Assembly: GCA_002238605.1 (NCBI GenBank)
Contig: MPMR01000013.1
Location: 1 to 64,000 of the forward strand
Length of the DNA stretch: 64,000 nucleotides
Source of the DNA: BD2-11 clade cluster bacterium bin43
GTDB lineage: Bacteria; Gemmatimonadota; Gemmatimonadetes; Longimicrobiales; Gaopeijiaceae
Reading direction: 5' to 3'
Numbering within the stretch: position 1 is the stretch's first letter; every line of letters begins with the position of its first letter. Positions 25,425-34,681 of the stretch are shown piece after piece. The notes beneath the pieces are model-generated. The model had not been told where the DNA came from. It saw nothing but the letters and a program-made list of their open reading frames with translations, and searched no databases. A program made the translations under genes and the position numbers.

Positions 25425-25706
25425 TCAGCCCCTCCGGAAGACGAGAAGGGGAGGCTCGTCGGGATCGAGCGGGAAGTCGCGCAGCGTCCGCTGCACGTTG
25501 ACCATGTTGGCGATGGCCGCCTTCAGCCGCTCCAGCTCCGCGGCGTCGTCGTAGATGCCCCGCGATCCCTGGTGATCGAGCAGCGTGTTGGCCGTCGCGG
25601 TCGTAACCTCTCCGGTCTCGGCGACCTCGGCACAGGCCTGCGCCCAGGCCAGCGCCATCGCGCTCGCGCCGGCGACTGCGGTGAACTTTCGGCGGTCCAT
25701 GGTCAT
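25425..25706 (-). CDS. Tat-signal small protein, AtzG/DUF4089-like amidase partner
   Basis: This 93-residue protein starts MTMDRRKFTAVAGASAMALA, a twin-arginine signal (DRRKF) with an h-region ending near AQACAE. The remaining 60 residues are mostly helical (DDAAELERLKAAIANMVNVQ) and end FPLDPDEPPLLVF. That ending closely resembles the C-terminal motif of DUF4089/AtzG proteins, the GatC-like subunits that wrap around AtzE-type amidases; this is recall rather than a search. Its TGA is in frame with, and one codon before, the amidase ATG, so the two could also be the halves of a once-continuous Tat-exported amidase. The intact Shine-Dalgarno before the amidase argues for two genes made together. 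Confidence 0.65.
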   Translation of the reverse strand: MTMDRRKFTAVAGASAMALAWAQACAEVAETGEVTTATANTLLDHQGSRGIYDDAAELERLKAAIANMVNVQRTLRDFPLDPDEPPLLVFRRG

Positions 25707-25946
25707 GGATTGATGCTCCCGGATTCGATGATTTGCGGCACCGACGGGCCGCGCGACGCGCCTTGCACACGTACCTCAAAGGCTCTCGCCTCCGGCCCGT
25801 CCCCTGCTCTGCGCGGGAGATTTCGCCGCTTCGCGATCACGTCGCTGCAAGCTTACGGAGGCGGGCGCGACATTGCCAGCGCTTCGGAGCGGGCTGCCGA
25901 CGCAATCCGAGCCGGAGGAACCGAATCGACGACTTGAACCCGGTTC

Positions 25947-25962
25947 ATGATAAGTATATCAT
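25947..25962 (+). promoter_or_regulatory. Putative operator of the RHH/PIN toxin-antitoxin pair
   Basis: A perfect inverted repeat, ATGATA (25947-25952), spacer AGTA, TATCAT (25957-25962), lies 9 bases before the antitoxin ATG in an AT-rich patch that contrasts with the surrounding GC-rich DNA. This is the expected position for a ribbon-helix-helix antitoxin operator overlapping the promoter. Autorepression is inferred from position and symmetry. Confidence 0.55.
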
Positions 25963-25971
25963 ACTCATGCC

Positions 25972-26385
25972 ATGAGTAAGAGACTGCAGGTCGTGCTGTC
26001 CGAAGCGGAACTTGAGGAAATCCGCGACGCCGCGAGGCGCAATCGCATCACGGTGTCCGCATGGGTCCGGAAGACGCTGCGCGAGGCACGGGAGCGGGAG
26101 CTGCGCGGGGGGGCCGCGGCGGTGCGGGAAGCGCGTCCGGAGTACCGGGCGCCGGAATCCGCCGATTATCCCTATGTCAACCTCGAAGTGAAGCTGCCGG
26201 AAGCCGATCTGGAAGCCATCCGGAAGCGCTACGGGCTCCGCAACTGGTCGAGGGCCGTCAAGGAAGCGGTCTGGCGTCAGGCGATCGTGCCGATGACGAA
26301 GGAGGAAGCGCTCGCGATGCAGGGATTCGGTTGGGACGGGGATCTGGACGAGATGCGAGACGGTAGTCCCGGTGATCTTTGGTGA
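25972..26385 (+). CDS. Antitoxin with two antitoxin-like segments (RHH plus VapB-like)
   Basis: The 137-residue protein is about twice the usual antitoxin size. Residues 1-45 (KRLQVVLSEAELEEIRDAAR, ITVSAWVRKTLREARE) look like a ribbon-helix-helix DNA-binding domain. Residues about 65-137 (VNLEVKLPEADLEAIRKRYG, NWSRAVKEAVWRQA, EEALAMQGFGWDGDLDEM) look like a second VapB-type antitoxin, whose tail GWDGDLDEMR is typical of the part that plugs PIN toxins. A linker of about 20 residues joins them. The stop overlaps the toxin's GTG start (GTGA). It should neutralise the PIN RNase and repress the operon through the upstream palindrome. Confidence 0.75.
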   Translation: MSKRLQVVLSEAELEEIRDAARRNRITVSAWVRKTLREARERELRGGAAAVREARPEYRAPESADYPYVNLEVKLPEADLEAIRKRYGLRNWSRAVKEAVWRQAIVPMTKEEALAMQGFGWDGDLDEMRDGSPGDLW

Positions 26386-26792
26386 TCGTCGATACCTCTG
26401 CGTGGGTCGAGTACCTGCGCAAGACGGGGAGCCCGATCCACCTCGCGCTGCGCGCCGAAGTTCAAGCGGGACGGCCCATCGCCACGCCGGCTCCCGTCGT
26501 AATGGAGTTGCTGGCGGGCTCACGCACGGAATCCGACGCCCGCAAACTGCAACGGATGCTCTCCCGCTTCGAAATCATCGTCCCCGATTCGCTGGGGGAG
26601 TTCCAGCATGCGGCTCTCATCCAGCGCACCTGCCGCCGCGCCGGCTGCACGATCCGATCGATCGTGGACTGCATGGTCGCCGCCGCCGCAGTTGACGCGG
26701 CTCGCCCCCTTCTGGCCCGCACCCGCGACTTCGAGGTAATCGCCCGGCACACCGCCCTGGAGTTGGTTGTGCCGGAGGACGATTGTCCCTGA
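26382..26792 (+). CDS. PIN-domain ribonuclease toxin (VapC-like)
   Basis: The 136-residue product begins MIVDTSAWVEYLR, the first PIN strand with the catalytic Asp, followed by VVMELLAGSR (Glu), RSIVDCMVAAAAV (Asp) and LLARTRDFEVIARHT (Asp), so the acidic quartet is complete. It would cleave RNA when released from its antitoxin. GTG 26382 is chosen because it overlaps the antitoxin stop; TTG at 26379 is possible. This is the second PIN toxin in the window; it belongs to a different subgroup from that at 6872-7288, and its antitoxin is of a different fold. Confidence 0.85.
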   Translation: MIVDTSAWVEYLRKTGSPIHLALRAEVQAGRPIATPAPVVMELLAGSRTESDARKLQRMLSRFEIIVPDSLGEFQHAALIQRTCRRAGCTIRSIVDCMVAAAAVDAARPLLARTRDFEVIARHTALELVVPEDDCP

Positions 26793-26852
26793 TCCTGCGG
26801 CAGTGACGAAGGCCGCAGGTCTCCACACCGAGGTCCATGCTGCTCCCGCGCG

Positions 26853-28049
26853 ATGCCAATGCAAGCGCGCGGCTTCGGGCGCCTGGAATCACACTGGCTT
26901 GGATTGCCGACGCGCCGGTACCGCTACTCTCGCGCGTATTGCCGCTGCTCTCTATGTTGCTCGCGCTCTGAGGTTGCCACCGCCAGCACGCCTCCGGACC
27001 CCGTCCTCGTCTCCAACCTCACGCGGAGTTTCCCCACCTTGCGAGCACTGCATGTCGAACCCCTTGCCGACTGGATCCAAGGCCTCTTTCAGCAGACTGC
27101 GGAGGGTGCCGGAGTCGAGATGACGTGGGGCGGCGGGATGGATGAACGGGAATTGCGCGCGGCTGCGGCCAGCGCCGACGCGCTCGTGACCGCGAAACGG
27201 TCCGTCGGCGCGGACCTGATCGGCGCCTCCCCGCAGCTTCGTCTGATCCAGGTACAGGGACGGGCGCCCTGGGCGGTGGATCGGGACGCCGCGGCTGCGG
27301 CCGGAGTGCCGGTGTCGGTGCTTCCGCACCGAGGCGCGATCGCCGTCGCCGAGCAGACCGTCGCGCTGATGCTGGGCCTCTACCGCAAACTGGTGCCGGG
27401 GCATCTGGGCACCCGGGACGCGGAGTATCAAGGTCTCGGCGTGGAGCCCGTGCGCACCACGGAGCGCAAGATCGCCTTCAACTGGCTGCGCTACCCGGAC
27501 GTCTGGCAGTTGCACGGGAAGACGCTCGGTCTGGTCGGGCTTGGCGACATCGCGCTCGAGGTCGCGCGGCGCGCGCGCGCTTTCGATATGGAGATCGTCT
27601 ACACGAAGCGCACGCCCCTGCCCCGGGCGCACGAGGAGATGGTCGAGGCGCGCTTCCTGCCGCTCCCGGAGCTCCTCGCCGCGAGCGACGTGGTCAGCCT
27701 GCACGCGCCCCATACCGACCAGACCGAGTGCATGATCGACGCCGCCGCCCTTGCGCTCATGAAACGCACGGCCATCCTGGTGAACACGGCGCGCGGCGGG
27801 CTGGTCGATGAAGATGCGCTCGTCGACGCCCTTCACGGCGGCCGGATCGCCGGGGCGGGGCTGGACGCCTTCCTCTACGAGCCGCTGCCGGCGGGCCACC
27901 CGCTGGCGGATGCGCCCAACGTCCTCCTGTCACCCCATGTGGGCGGCGGGACCGGCGGCGGGCAGCGCGGCATGATCGACGACGTGGTCGCAAATCTGGT
28001 TGCGGCTGGGCGGGGTGATGAGGTGAAGGGCCTTGTCCGGCCCGGATGA
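26853..28049 (+). CDS. D-isomer-specific 2-hydroxyacid dehydrogenase
   Basis: The protein has the NAD-binding signature LHGKTLGLVGLGDIALEVARRA, then VVSLHAPHTDQTECMID, and NTARGGLVDEDALVDALHGG with the catalytic Arg/Glu region, ending with the His motif NVLLSPHVGGGT. It reduces a 2-keto acid or oxidises the D-2-hydroxy acid with NAD(H). The start is uncertain: ATG 26853 gives 398 residues, but the first 45 are Arg/Cys-rich and unlike family members, whose N-terminal domain should begin near VLVSNLTRSFPTL; no good start codon lies there in frame. The N-terminus may be altered by an upstream indel or use a non-standard start. Confidence 0.85.
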   Translation: MPMQARGFGRLESHWLGLPTRRYRYSRAYCRCSLCCSRSEVATASTPPDPVLVSNLTRSFPTLRALHVEPLADWIQGLFQQTAEGAGVEMTWGGGMDERELRAAAASADALVTAKRSVGADLIGASPQLRLIQVQGRAPWAVDRDAAAAAGVPVSVLPHRGAIAVAEQTVALMLGLYRKLVPGHLGTRDAEYQGLGVEPVRTTERKIAFNWLRYPDVWQLHGKTLGLVGLGDIALEVARRARAFDMEIVYTKRTPLPRAHEEMVEARFLPLPELLAASDVVSLHAPHTDQTECMIDAAALALMKRTAILVNTARGGLVDEDALVDALHGGRIAGAGLDAFLYEPLPAGHPLADAPNVLLSPHVGGGTGGGQRGMIDDVVANLVAAGRGDEVKGLVRPG

Positions 28050-28170
28050 CGCCGGTCGCCCGGGGGCGTCGGTCCGGGTCGCGGTCGCCGATGGGCGGGC
28101 CCATGTTGCGCCGGGACAGGAAGGGTCACGATTACCGTTCCCACTCACACAACCCTGAGCCCCGAACGCC

Positions 28171-29400
28171 ATGCTGAGAGACCCGCTTCTGGTTGTCGCA
28201 TTCATGCTGGCCGTGGTGGCCTTCGCGCGCTGGCTGGAAGAGCGCTACGACGTCATCAAGAAGATCAGCTCCGCCGTCGTGTGCACCCTGCTCGGCATTA
28301 CGCTCGCCAACGTCGGCGTGATCGAGCACACCGGGCCCGCGCACGAGGGCGTGTTCACCTTCGCCATCCCCTACGCGATCGTGCTCGTCATCATGGGCAC
28401 GCAGATGAAGGAATTGGCCAACGCGGGAAGGCCGCTCCTGATCGCGTATCTCGCCGCGTGCGGGGGCAGCTTCGTTGGCGGGGCGGTCGCGGGCGCGACC
28501 ATGGCCGGATGGGTCGGTCCGGAGACGTGGAAGCTCTCCGGGGCGTTCTCGGCCGCCTTCGCGGGGGGCGGGATGAACTTCGCCGCGGTCGGGCAGGGGC
28601 TCGAAGTCGAACCGAGCACCTTCGCCGCGGCCGCGCTGGCCGACAACATGTCGACGGTCCCGTACCTGCTGTTCCAGGTGTGGTTGGCGGGGATCCTTGG
28701 CGCGATGTTCCTGCGCCGGTCCGGTCCCGGGTTGGCGGCGGTATCGGCCACGGACCCCGCGGAGAAGGAAGAGCAGGACGCGCAGGAGGAGACGATGCGC
28801 CGCCGCTGGACCGACACCGACATCAGCATCACGGATTTCGCCATCCTGGGAGGCCTGCCCCTCGCCGCGCTCTGGGTGGCCCGGCTCATCAGCGAAAGGC
28901 TGACCGAAGCGCTCCCCTCCATGGCGGACGGCTCGCCCTGGTACGGACTGGTCAGCTTCCTGAGCGAGGTGCCGGACGTCCTCTGGCTCACGACTATCGC
29001 GCTCATCGTGGCGCAGTTGCCGTGGGTGAGAAAGCTGCGCGGGGCCGAAGTCCTTTCCTACTTCGCGCTCCACATCTTCTTCATCGCGCTGGGCGCGGCC
29101 TCCGACCTGGCGACCATCCTGGACGCCGGCGTTCCCATCTTCGGCTTCATGATCGTCATCATCGGCATTCACGTCGTCGTCGCGTACGGGATCGGTTGGC
29201 TTTTCCGCATCGATCTCGCCACCGTCTCGATCGCAAGCCAGGCCGCGATCGGCGGGCCTGGATCGGCGCTGGCCATCGGCATGGCGATGAAGTGGCACAA
29301 GCTGGTCGCCCCCGCGGTCATCGTGGGCATCTTCGGATATGCCCTCGGGAACTACCTTGGCTACGCCTGCGCCCAGTTGGTTGATGCGCTTGTGGGTTAG
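28171..29400 (+). CDS. DUF819-family integral membrane protein (putative transporter)
   Basis: The 409-residue protein contains about ten to eleven membrane segments in two halves joined by a charged cytoplasmic linker (roughly residues 195-215, KEEQDAQEETMRRRW). Each half has a Gly-rich discontinuous stretch: LSGAFSAAFAGGGMNFAAVG in the first and QAAIGGPGSALAIGMAMKW in the second. This duplication is the hallmark of the DUF819 family, predicted secondary carriers of unknown substrate distantly like glutamate/sodium or CPA-type carriers. It begins 121 bases after the dehydrogenase and is followed by the SDR gene, so it may move the substrate or product of the adjacent catabolic genes. Confidence 0.85.
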   Translation: MLRDPLLVVAFMLAVVAFARWLEERYDVIKKISSAVVCTLLGITLANVGVIEHTGPAHEGVFTFAIPYAIVLVIMGTQMKELANAGRPLLIAYLAACGGSFVGGAVAGATMAGWVGPETWKLSGAFSAAFAGGGMNFAAVGQGLEVEPSTFAAAALADNMSTVPYLLFQVWLAGILGAMFLRRSGPGLAAVSATDPAEKEEQDAQEETMRRRWTDTDISITDFAILGGLPLAALWVARLISERLTEALPSMADGSPWYGLVSFLSEVPDVLWLTTIALIVAQLPWVRKLRGAEVLSYFALHIFFIALGAASDLATILDAGVPIFGFMIVIIGIHVVVAYGIGWLFRIDLATVSIASQAAIGGPGSALAIGMAMKWHKLVAPAVIVGIFGYALGNYLGYACAQLVDALVG

Positions 29401-29479
29401 GGCCGAGATCGATTCCCCGGCGATCGATCCGGTTGCCTGTCACCCCGCGAGCCAACGTGTGCCCACCTTTCGATAAGGC

Positions 29480-30307
29480 ATGCCCGCATACAGCGTTGCA
29501 CCTCCGCTAAGCGTCGCGGGCATCGACGTTCTCGTGACCGGATCCGGCCGAGGTCTGGGTCGGGGAATTGCACGGTCGATGGCCGCTGCGGGCGCGCGCG
29601 TGTGGCTGGTGTCGGAGGTGCCGGAGGAGCTCGAGTGGACTGCGTCCGACATCCGCTCGGCGGGGGGCGAGGCTCGCATTCTCGTCACCGATCTCGGGCG
29701 GGACGATGCACGAAAGGGACTGGCTCGCACCCTGCGCGAGGAAGCCCGCAAGCTGCGCGTCATCGTCAACAACGCCGGCGTGTTGGAACGTGAGCCGGTC
29801 GCTTCACTGGACGCCGCACACTGGCGGCGCATCATGAGCGTAAACCTGGAAGCTCCGGTCTTCCTGACCCGGGATCTCCTTCCGCTCCTTGGGGAAGAGG
29901 GCGGATCCGTGATCAACGTCTCATCGCGCGCGGGGACCGGCGCATTCCCGCGGCAGGCCGCATACTGTGCATCGAAATTCGGCATGGAGGCATTCACCCG
30001 ATGCCTCGCGCTGGAGCTGGCGGGGTTGCCCATCAGCGCCAACACGGTGACGCCGGGGCTGCCCATCAAGCCGACCTCCCTCACGCAGAGCGACGCGGAA
30101 GATGCGGATGCGGCGACGCGTGCGGGATGGCGGGATCCCATCAGGCTGGGGCCCGCGTTCCTCTTTCTCGCCGGGCTGCGCGGGCAGATCAGCGGCTGCC
30201 GCTTCGACGCCTGGACATTGACGCGGGCACTGGAGCAATGGGGCACTCGGGGGATGATGAACCGTATTCACGAAATCGCCGAATATACGCCGGAGGCTGT
30301 CGGATGA
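29480..30307 (+). CDS. Short-chain dehydrogenase/reductase
   Basis: A classical SDR of 275 residues: the cofactor motif TGSGRGLG (TGxxxGxG), NNAGVLE, catalytic Ser in VINVSSRAG, and YCASK with the Tyr/Lys pair. The C-terminal part (DPIRLGPAFLFLAG) also matches. It oxidises an alcohol or reduces a ketone with NAD(P)(H). Its TGA overlaps the ATG of the downstream aminotransferase-like gene (ATGA), so the SDR is translated together with the two aminotransferase-family proteins. The pairing suggests an alcohol/ketone step next to a transamination step, but the substrate cannot be named. Confidence 0.92.
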   Translation: MPAYSVAPPLSVAGIDVLVTGSGRGLGRGIARSMAAAGARVWLVSEVPEELEWTASDIRSAGGEARILVTDLGRDDARKGLARTLREEARKLRVIVNNAGVLEREPVASLDAAHWRRIMSVNLEAPVFLTRDLLPLLGEEGGSVINVSSRAGTGAFPRQAAYCASKFGMEAFTRCLALELAGLPISANTVTPGLPIKPTSLTQSDAEDADAATRAGWRDPIRLGPAFLFLAGLRGQISGCRFDAWTLTRALEQWGTRGMMNRIHEIAEYTPEAVG

Positions 30308-31173
30308 CCGAAACGAGCAACGGAAACGTGCCCGCGGGGACCCACGGAAGCGCCGCGGAGGCGGCGGTTTCCCAGCGGGCCAGGACAGCGATGAAGTCCT
30401 TTCGCCTCGCAACGCCGGACGCCTGGTCCGCACCCACTCGGTCGGGCCCGAGCGAAGGCTTGCGGGCCGGCCTGCGCCATCACCTGCTGGCCGGAGAAAC
30501 GCACTATCCGGACCGGCCCGGTATGGGAGAGCTGCGCCGCCGCGTAGGCGAAGCGCTTCTGCGCGTGGGGTTTCCCGCCCGCGAACCAGATGGCGTGCTC
30601 ATTACTCAGGGCGAAGGGGAGTCCCTCTTCGCGACCCTCCTGGGCCTCGGCGGCGGCGAGGGGGCGGTCATCGTCGCAAGTCCTGGAGGTCGGCATCAGC
30701 GCCTGCTCGACTGGATGCGGGCGCGCGTGATCGAACCCGGCGCCGACGCTCCGCCTGGAGCCGAGGCGGCGTTTCAGCTGATCGAGTACGAGGCGGGGGC
30801 GGCGATCCTCGAGAATGGGAACGCATCCCCCGACCTGGGAATCCCCCGGGTGCACGCCATCGGGGACCGGCTCTTTGCCACCGGCGACTCGCCGAATTCG
30901 TCCGCGTCCTCGACGACGCACGGAGCTCCTTCGTCAGCCTGGGATTCCGGTGCCGGCCTGTCGGTCCCGGGCGATCCCGATCCCGACCTCGCGGACGCCA
31001 TCGTCATCGGCTCGCTGGACGGCCTTGAGGGAATGCACCCGTTCTCTCTCGGCTTCGTCGCCGCTCCGGTGGCCGTGCGGCCGCGCATCGCCAAGTGGAA
31101 GCAGGCGTCGTCCATCTGCTCGCCGGCTCCCTCGCAGCGCGCCGCGTTGTGGGCGCTGGGGGTGCGGCCATGA
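30304..31173 (+). CDS. Aminotransferase-like protein without catalytic lysine or C-terminal domain
   Basis: The 289-residue product follows the class I/II aminotransferase plan in outline: LAGETHYPDRPGMGELRRRV (substrate loop), GVLITQGEGESLFATLLGLG (where active relatives have TNGAQEGL) and, near the end, MHPFSLGFVAAPVAVRPRIA followed by SICSPAPSQRAALWAL, which aligns with the stretch after the PLP lysine in the neighbour. Where active enzymes have GFSKAYAMTG this protein has GSLDGLEGMHP, so the lysine is missing. NPxNPTG and SDEIYE are also absent and the small C-terminal domain is gone. It sits between an SDR and an active aminotransferase, overlapping both by four bases. It may be a regulatory or structural partner, or a decaying duplicate kept in frame. 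Confidence 0.7.
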   Translation: MTETSNGNVPAGTHGSAAEAAVSQRARTAMKSFRLATPDAWSAPTRSGPSEGLRAGLRHHLLAGETHYPDRPGMGELRRRVGEALLRVGFPAREPDGVLITQGEGESLFATLLGLGGGEGAVIVASPGGRHQRLLDWMRARVIEPGADAPPGAEAAFQLIEYEAGAAILENGNASPDLGIPRVHAIGDRLFATGDSPNSSASSTTHGAPSSAWDSGAGLSVPGDPDPDLADAIVIGSLDGLEGMHPFSLGFVAAPVAVRPRIAKWKQASSICSPAPSQRAALWALGVRP

Positions 31174-32372
31174 GCGCCCCGATGAAGTCCCGGGAACGTG
31201 CGGGTTCCGCATCGCTGCGCAAGGGTGAGGCGGCCACCTCCCTGCGCTACAAGATGATGGCACTCGCGCGGGAACGAGAGAACGTCATCTCGCTCGGCCG
31301 GGGCGATCCGGACCTGCACACGCAGCCCGCGATCGTGGAGGATGGCCTGGCCCGTTTCGCCGGCGCGATGGGCGCGGGGATGGCCGTATGGGACGAAGGA
31401 CCGGTGCGTGGCCTGCATTCGCTGCGGGAGGGCATCGCCCGCCGGTATGCCCGCGAGAAGGGCGTCGAAGTCGATCCCGCCACCGAGATCGCCATCACCA
31501 ACGGCGCCCAGGAGGGGCTCTTCCTGGCCATGCTGGCGCTCGTCGACCCGGGCGACCGGGTTGCCTGCCAGGACCCGCGCTACAGCTCCTACGACCAGGC
31601 CATCGGGACCGCGGGCGGCGACATCGTGCCCGTCCCCACCGGCGGCGACCGGCCCTTCGAGCTCGGGGGCGGGGAGCTCCGGCAGCACGCGCAGGGCTGC
31701 AAGCTGCTCGTGTTCGTGAATCCATCGAACCCGACGGGCGCCTGCGTCGGCCCGCAGGGCGTCCGCGATCTGGCGCGGGCCGCAGCCGACCTCGACATGG
31801 TCGTGGTGGCCGACGAGATCTACGAGGACGTGGTCTTCCGCGAAGAGCCCTTCCTGTCACTGCTCGCCGCGGAGGGCGCGCGCGGGCGCTCGGTGGTCCT
31901 TTCGGGCTTCTCCAAAGCGTACGCGATGACCGGCTTCAGGGTCGGCTACCTCGTCGGCCCGCCTGCCTTCATCGACGCGGTGGAGGCCATCAAGAGCACG
32001 ACCTCCGGCCCGTGCCCGGCGTTCTCGCAGTACACCGCCCTCGCGGCCCTCGAGGCCGAGCCGGACCCGCGCCCGCAGTACCTGGCGCGTTATCGACGCC
32101 GGCGCCAGGCGCTGATCGACGGCTTCGCCGACCTGGCCGTCCCGCACGGGTCCCACGGGGGAGGCCTGTTCATGTGGGCCGACGTGTCGCGCTTCGGAAT
32201 GGATGCCGAGACCTTCTGCTACCGCCTCCTCGACGAGGCGGGCGTGCTGATGTTCCCCGGCGCCTCCTTCGGGGAGCGCTGGCGCAACTGGGTGCGGGTT
32301 TCGCTCCTGTGTCCGGAGGCGCGGATCCTCGAGTCGATGCAGCGCATTCGGACATTCGCCCGCAACCTGTAG
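31170..32372 (+). CDS. PLP-dependent aminotransferase, class I/II
   Basis: The 400-residue enzyme shows all active-site motifs: ISLGRGDPDLHTQ, TNGAQEGLFLAMLALVDPGD, VNPSNPTGA, ADEIYEDVVF and the PLP lysine in SGFSKAYAMTGFRVGYL. The C-terminal domain, with an Arg in WVRVSLLCPE, is present. It is clearly paralogous to the enzyme at 12480-13652 (same opening block and PLP region). Its ATG overlaps the stop of the lysine-less homologue, so both are made from one message in a coupled way, which favours a hetero-oligomer. The amino donor and acceptor are unknown. Confidence 0.92.
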   Translation: MSAPMKSRERAGSASLRKGEAATSLRYKMMALARERENVISLGRGDPDLHTQPAIVEDGLARFAGAMGAGMAVWDEGPVRGLHSLREGIARRYAREKGVEVDPATEIAITNGAQEGLFLAMLALVDPGDRVACQDPRYSSYDQAIGTAGGDIVPVPTGGDRPFELGGGELRQHAQGCKLLVFVNPSNPTGACVGPQGVRDLARAAADLDMVVVADEIYEDVVFREEPFLSLLAAEGARGRSVVLSGFSKAYAMTGFRVGYLVGPPAFIDAVEAIKSTTSGPCPAFSQYTALAALEAEPDPRPQYLARYRRRRQALIDGFADLAVPHGSHGGGLFMWADVSRFGMDAETFCYRLLDEAGVLMFPGASFGERWRNWVRVSLLCPEARILESMQRIRTFARNL

Positions 32373-32523
32373 GATGGTCGGATGGAGGCCGGTACCGTCG
32401 GCCGCGCCGCGGGCGTTCCTGCGGCGGAACCGGCAATCGCGTGTGGCGTAGTCCCGGTGCGATGGCTACGCTTCGCGAGCCTGCCGAGACCCTGCACCGG
32501 ACCCTGAACCTGGAGGGAGCACC

Positions 32524-33183
<660 letters not shown>

Positions 33184-33283
33184 CGGCGACCCGGGACATC
33201 GCAACGAACACCGACCGGCCCCCGGGCTCGCGCGGACCAGGCTCTGCGCGGGTCCGGGGGTCGCCAGCAAGGAGGAGCGCGCG

Positions 33284-34681
33284 TTGAGCGAACTGCTGAT
33301 CGCCGGGGGCACGGTGGTGACCGCCGACCGCATGGAGCCGGCCGACGTTCTCGTCCGGGACGGGCGGATCGCCGGCGTCGGGCGGGACCTGACCACCGAG
33401 GGCGAGGTCCTCGACGCGAGCGGCCACTGGGTCATGCCCGGCGGCATCGACACCCACACCCATCTGGCCCACCCCATCGACCGCCTGGGGATCACCACCG
33501 CCGACGACTTCTTTACCGGCACGGTCGCGGGGGCGTGCGGGGGCGTCACCACCATCATCGACTTCTCGCTGCAGCGCCGCGGCGAGTCGCTGGCGCTGGC
33601 GCGCGACCGGCGTCTCGGTGAGATCGCGCCCGACGCCGTCATCGACTACGGCTTCCATACCATAGTCACGGATGTCCGCGACGATGTTCTCGAAGAAGTG
33701 CCGGAATTGATCGAGGGAGGGTTCCCCTCGTTCAAGGTCTACATGACGTACGGCGACAAGATCGTCAACGACGACGGGCTGCTGCGCCTGCTGGAGGCGA
33801 CCGGCGCCCACGGCGGCCTCGTCTACGTTCACTGCGAGAACGACTGCGCGGTCACATACCTGATCAACCAGCACCTGGACGCAGGAAAGACCGGTCCCGC
33901 ATTCCACGCCCCCAGCCGCCCCCCGGTGGTGGAGGCGGAGGCGACCCATCGCGCCATCATGCTGGCCGGGGTGGTGGATGCGCCTCTCTGCATCGCGCAC
34001 GTCACCTCGGCGGGCGCGGCGGCTCATGTGGCCGCCGCCCGCGAGCGCGGGGAACCGGTGGTGGCCGAAACCTGTCCGCAGTACCTGGTGCTCGACGAGA
34101 CCGTCTACGACCCCTGCGGCGGATTCGAGGTCGCCAAGTTCGTGTGCAGCCCCCCGATGCGCGCCGCCGAGCACCGCGACGCGCTCTGGAGCGCCCTGGC
34201 GGCCGGATCGATCCAGCAGGTGTCCTCCGACCACGCGCCCTTCCGCTACCACGACCAGAAGACCACCGGACGCGGCAACTTCACCCGCATCCCCAACGGC
34301 CTCCCGGGGATCGAGACCCGCCTGCCTCTGGTGTTTGCCGGTGGCGTGTCGACCGGCGTGATCTCGCCCCAGCGCTTCGTGGAGCTCGCCTCCACCAACC
34401 CGGCTCGCATCTTCGGGATGTACCCGCGCAAGGGCACGCTGGACGCCGGAGCCGACGCCGACATCATCGTCGTGGACCCGGAGGCGGAGACGGTAATCGA
34501 TGCGGCCAGGCTCCACTCCGCCGTCGACTACAGTCCCTTCCAGGGGATGCGCGTAAGCGGATTCCCGACCTGGACGCTCTCCCGGGGCGAGATCATCGTC
34601 GATGGCGGAGAACCGGTCGCGGAGCGGGGCAGGGGACGTCTCGCCGAGCGGCGGCGCATCGACCCGGCAGCGCTGCCGTGA
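33284..34681 (+). CDS. Dihydropyrimidinase/hydantoinase-family amidohydrolase
   Basis: The 465-residue cyclic amidohydrolase has the HxH pair in GGIDTHTHLAHP (His58, His60), the carboxylated metal-bridging Lys151 in FPSFKVYMTYG, His in YVHCEN, His in IAHVTSAG and Asp in VSSDHAPFRY. It should hydrolytically open dihydrouracil, hydantoins or related cyclic imides to N-carbamoyl amino acids. Translation starts at TTG 33284, supported by GGAGGAG at 33271-33277; no ATG is available. Its stop overlaps the start of the downstream aminotransferase-fold gene. The creatininase and other amidohydrolases in this window suggest a broader cyclic-amide degradation capacity. Confidence 0.92.
   Translation: MSELLIAGGTVVTADRMEPADVLVRDGRIAGVGRDLTTEGEVLDASGHWVMPGGIDTHTHLAHPIDRLGITTADDFFTGTVAGACGGVTTIIDFSLQRRGESLALARDRRLGEIAPDAVIDYGFHTIVTDVRDDVLEEVPELIEGGFPSFKVYMTYGDKIVNDDGLLRLLEATGAHGGLVYVHCENDCAVTYLINQHLDAGKTGPAFHAPSRPPVVEAEATHRAIMLAGVVDAPLCIAHVTSAGAAAHVAAARERGEPVVAETCPQYLVLDETVYDPCGGFEVAKFVCSPPMRAAEHRDALWSALAAGSIQQVSSDHAPFRYHDQKTTGRGNFTRIPNGLPGIETRLPLVFAGGVSTGVISPQRFVELASTNPARIFGMYPRKGTLDAGADADIIVVDPEAETVIDAARLHSAVDYSPFQGMRVSGFPTWTLSRGEIIVDGGEPVAERGRGRLAERRRIDPAALP

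Noticed and set aside
25419-25430. Stop-codon readthrough or recoding joining the Tat protein to the amidase
   Set aside because: A well-placed GGAGG precedes the amidase ATG, making independent initiation simpler; readthrough is kept only as an alternative.
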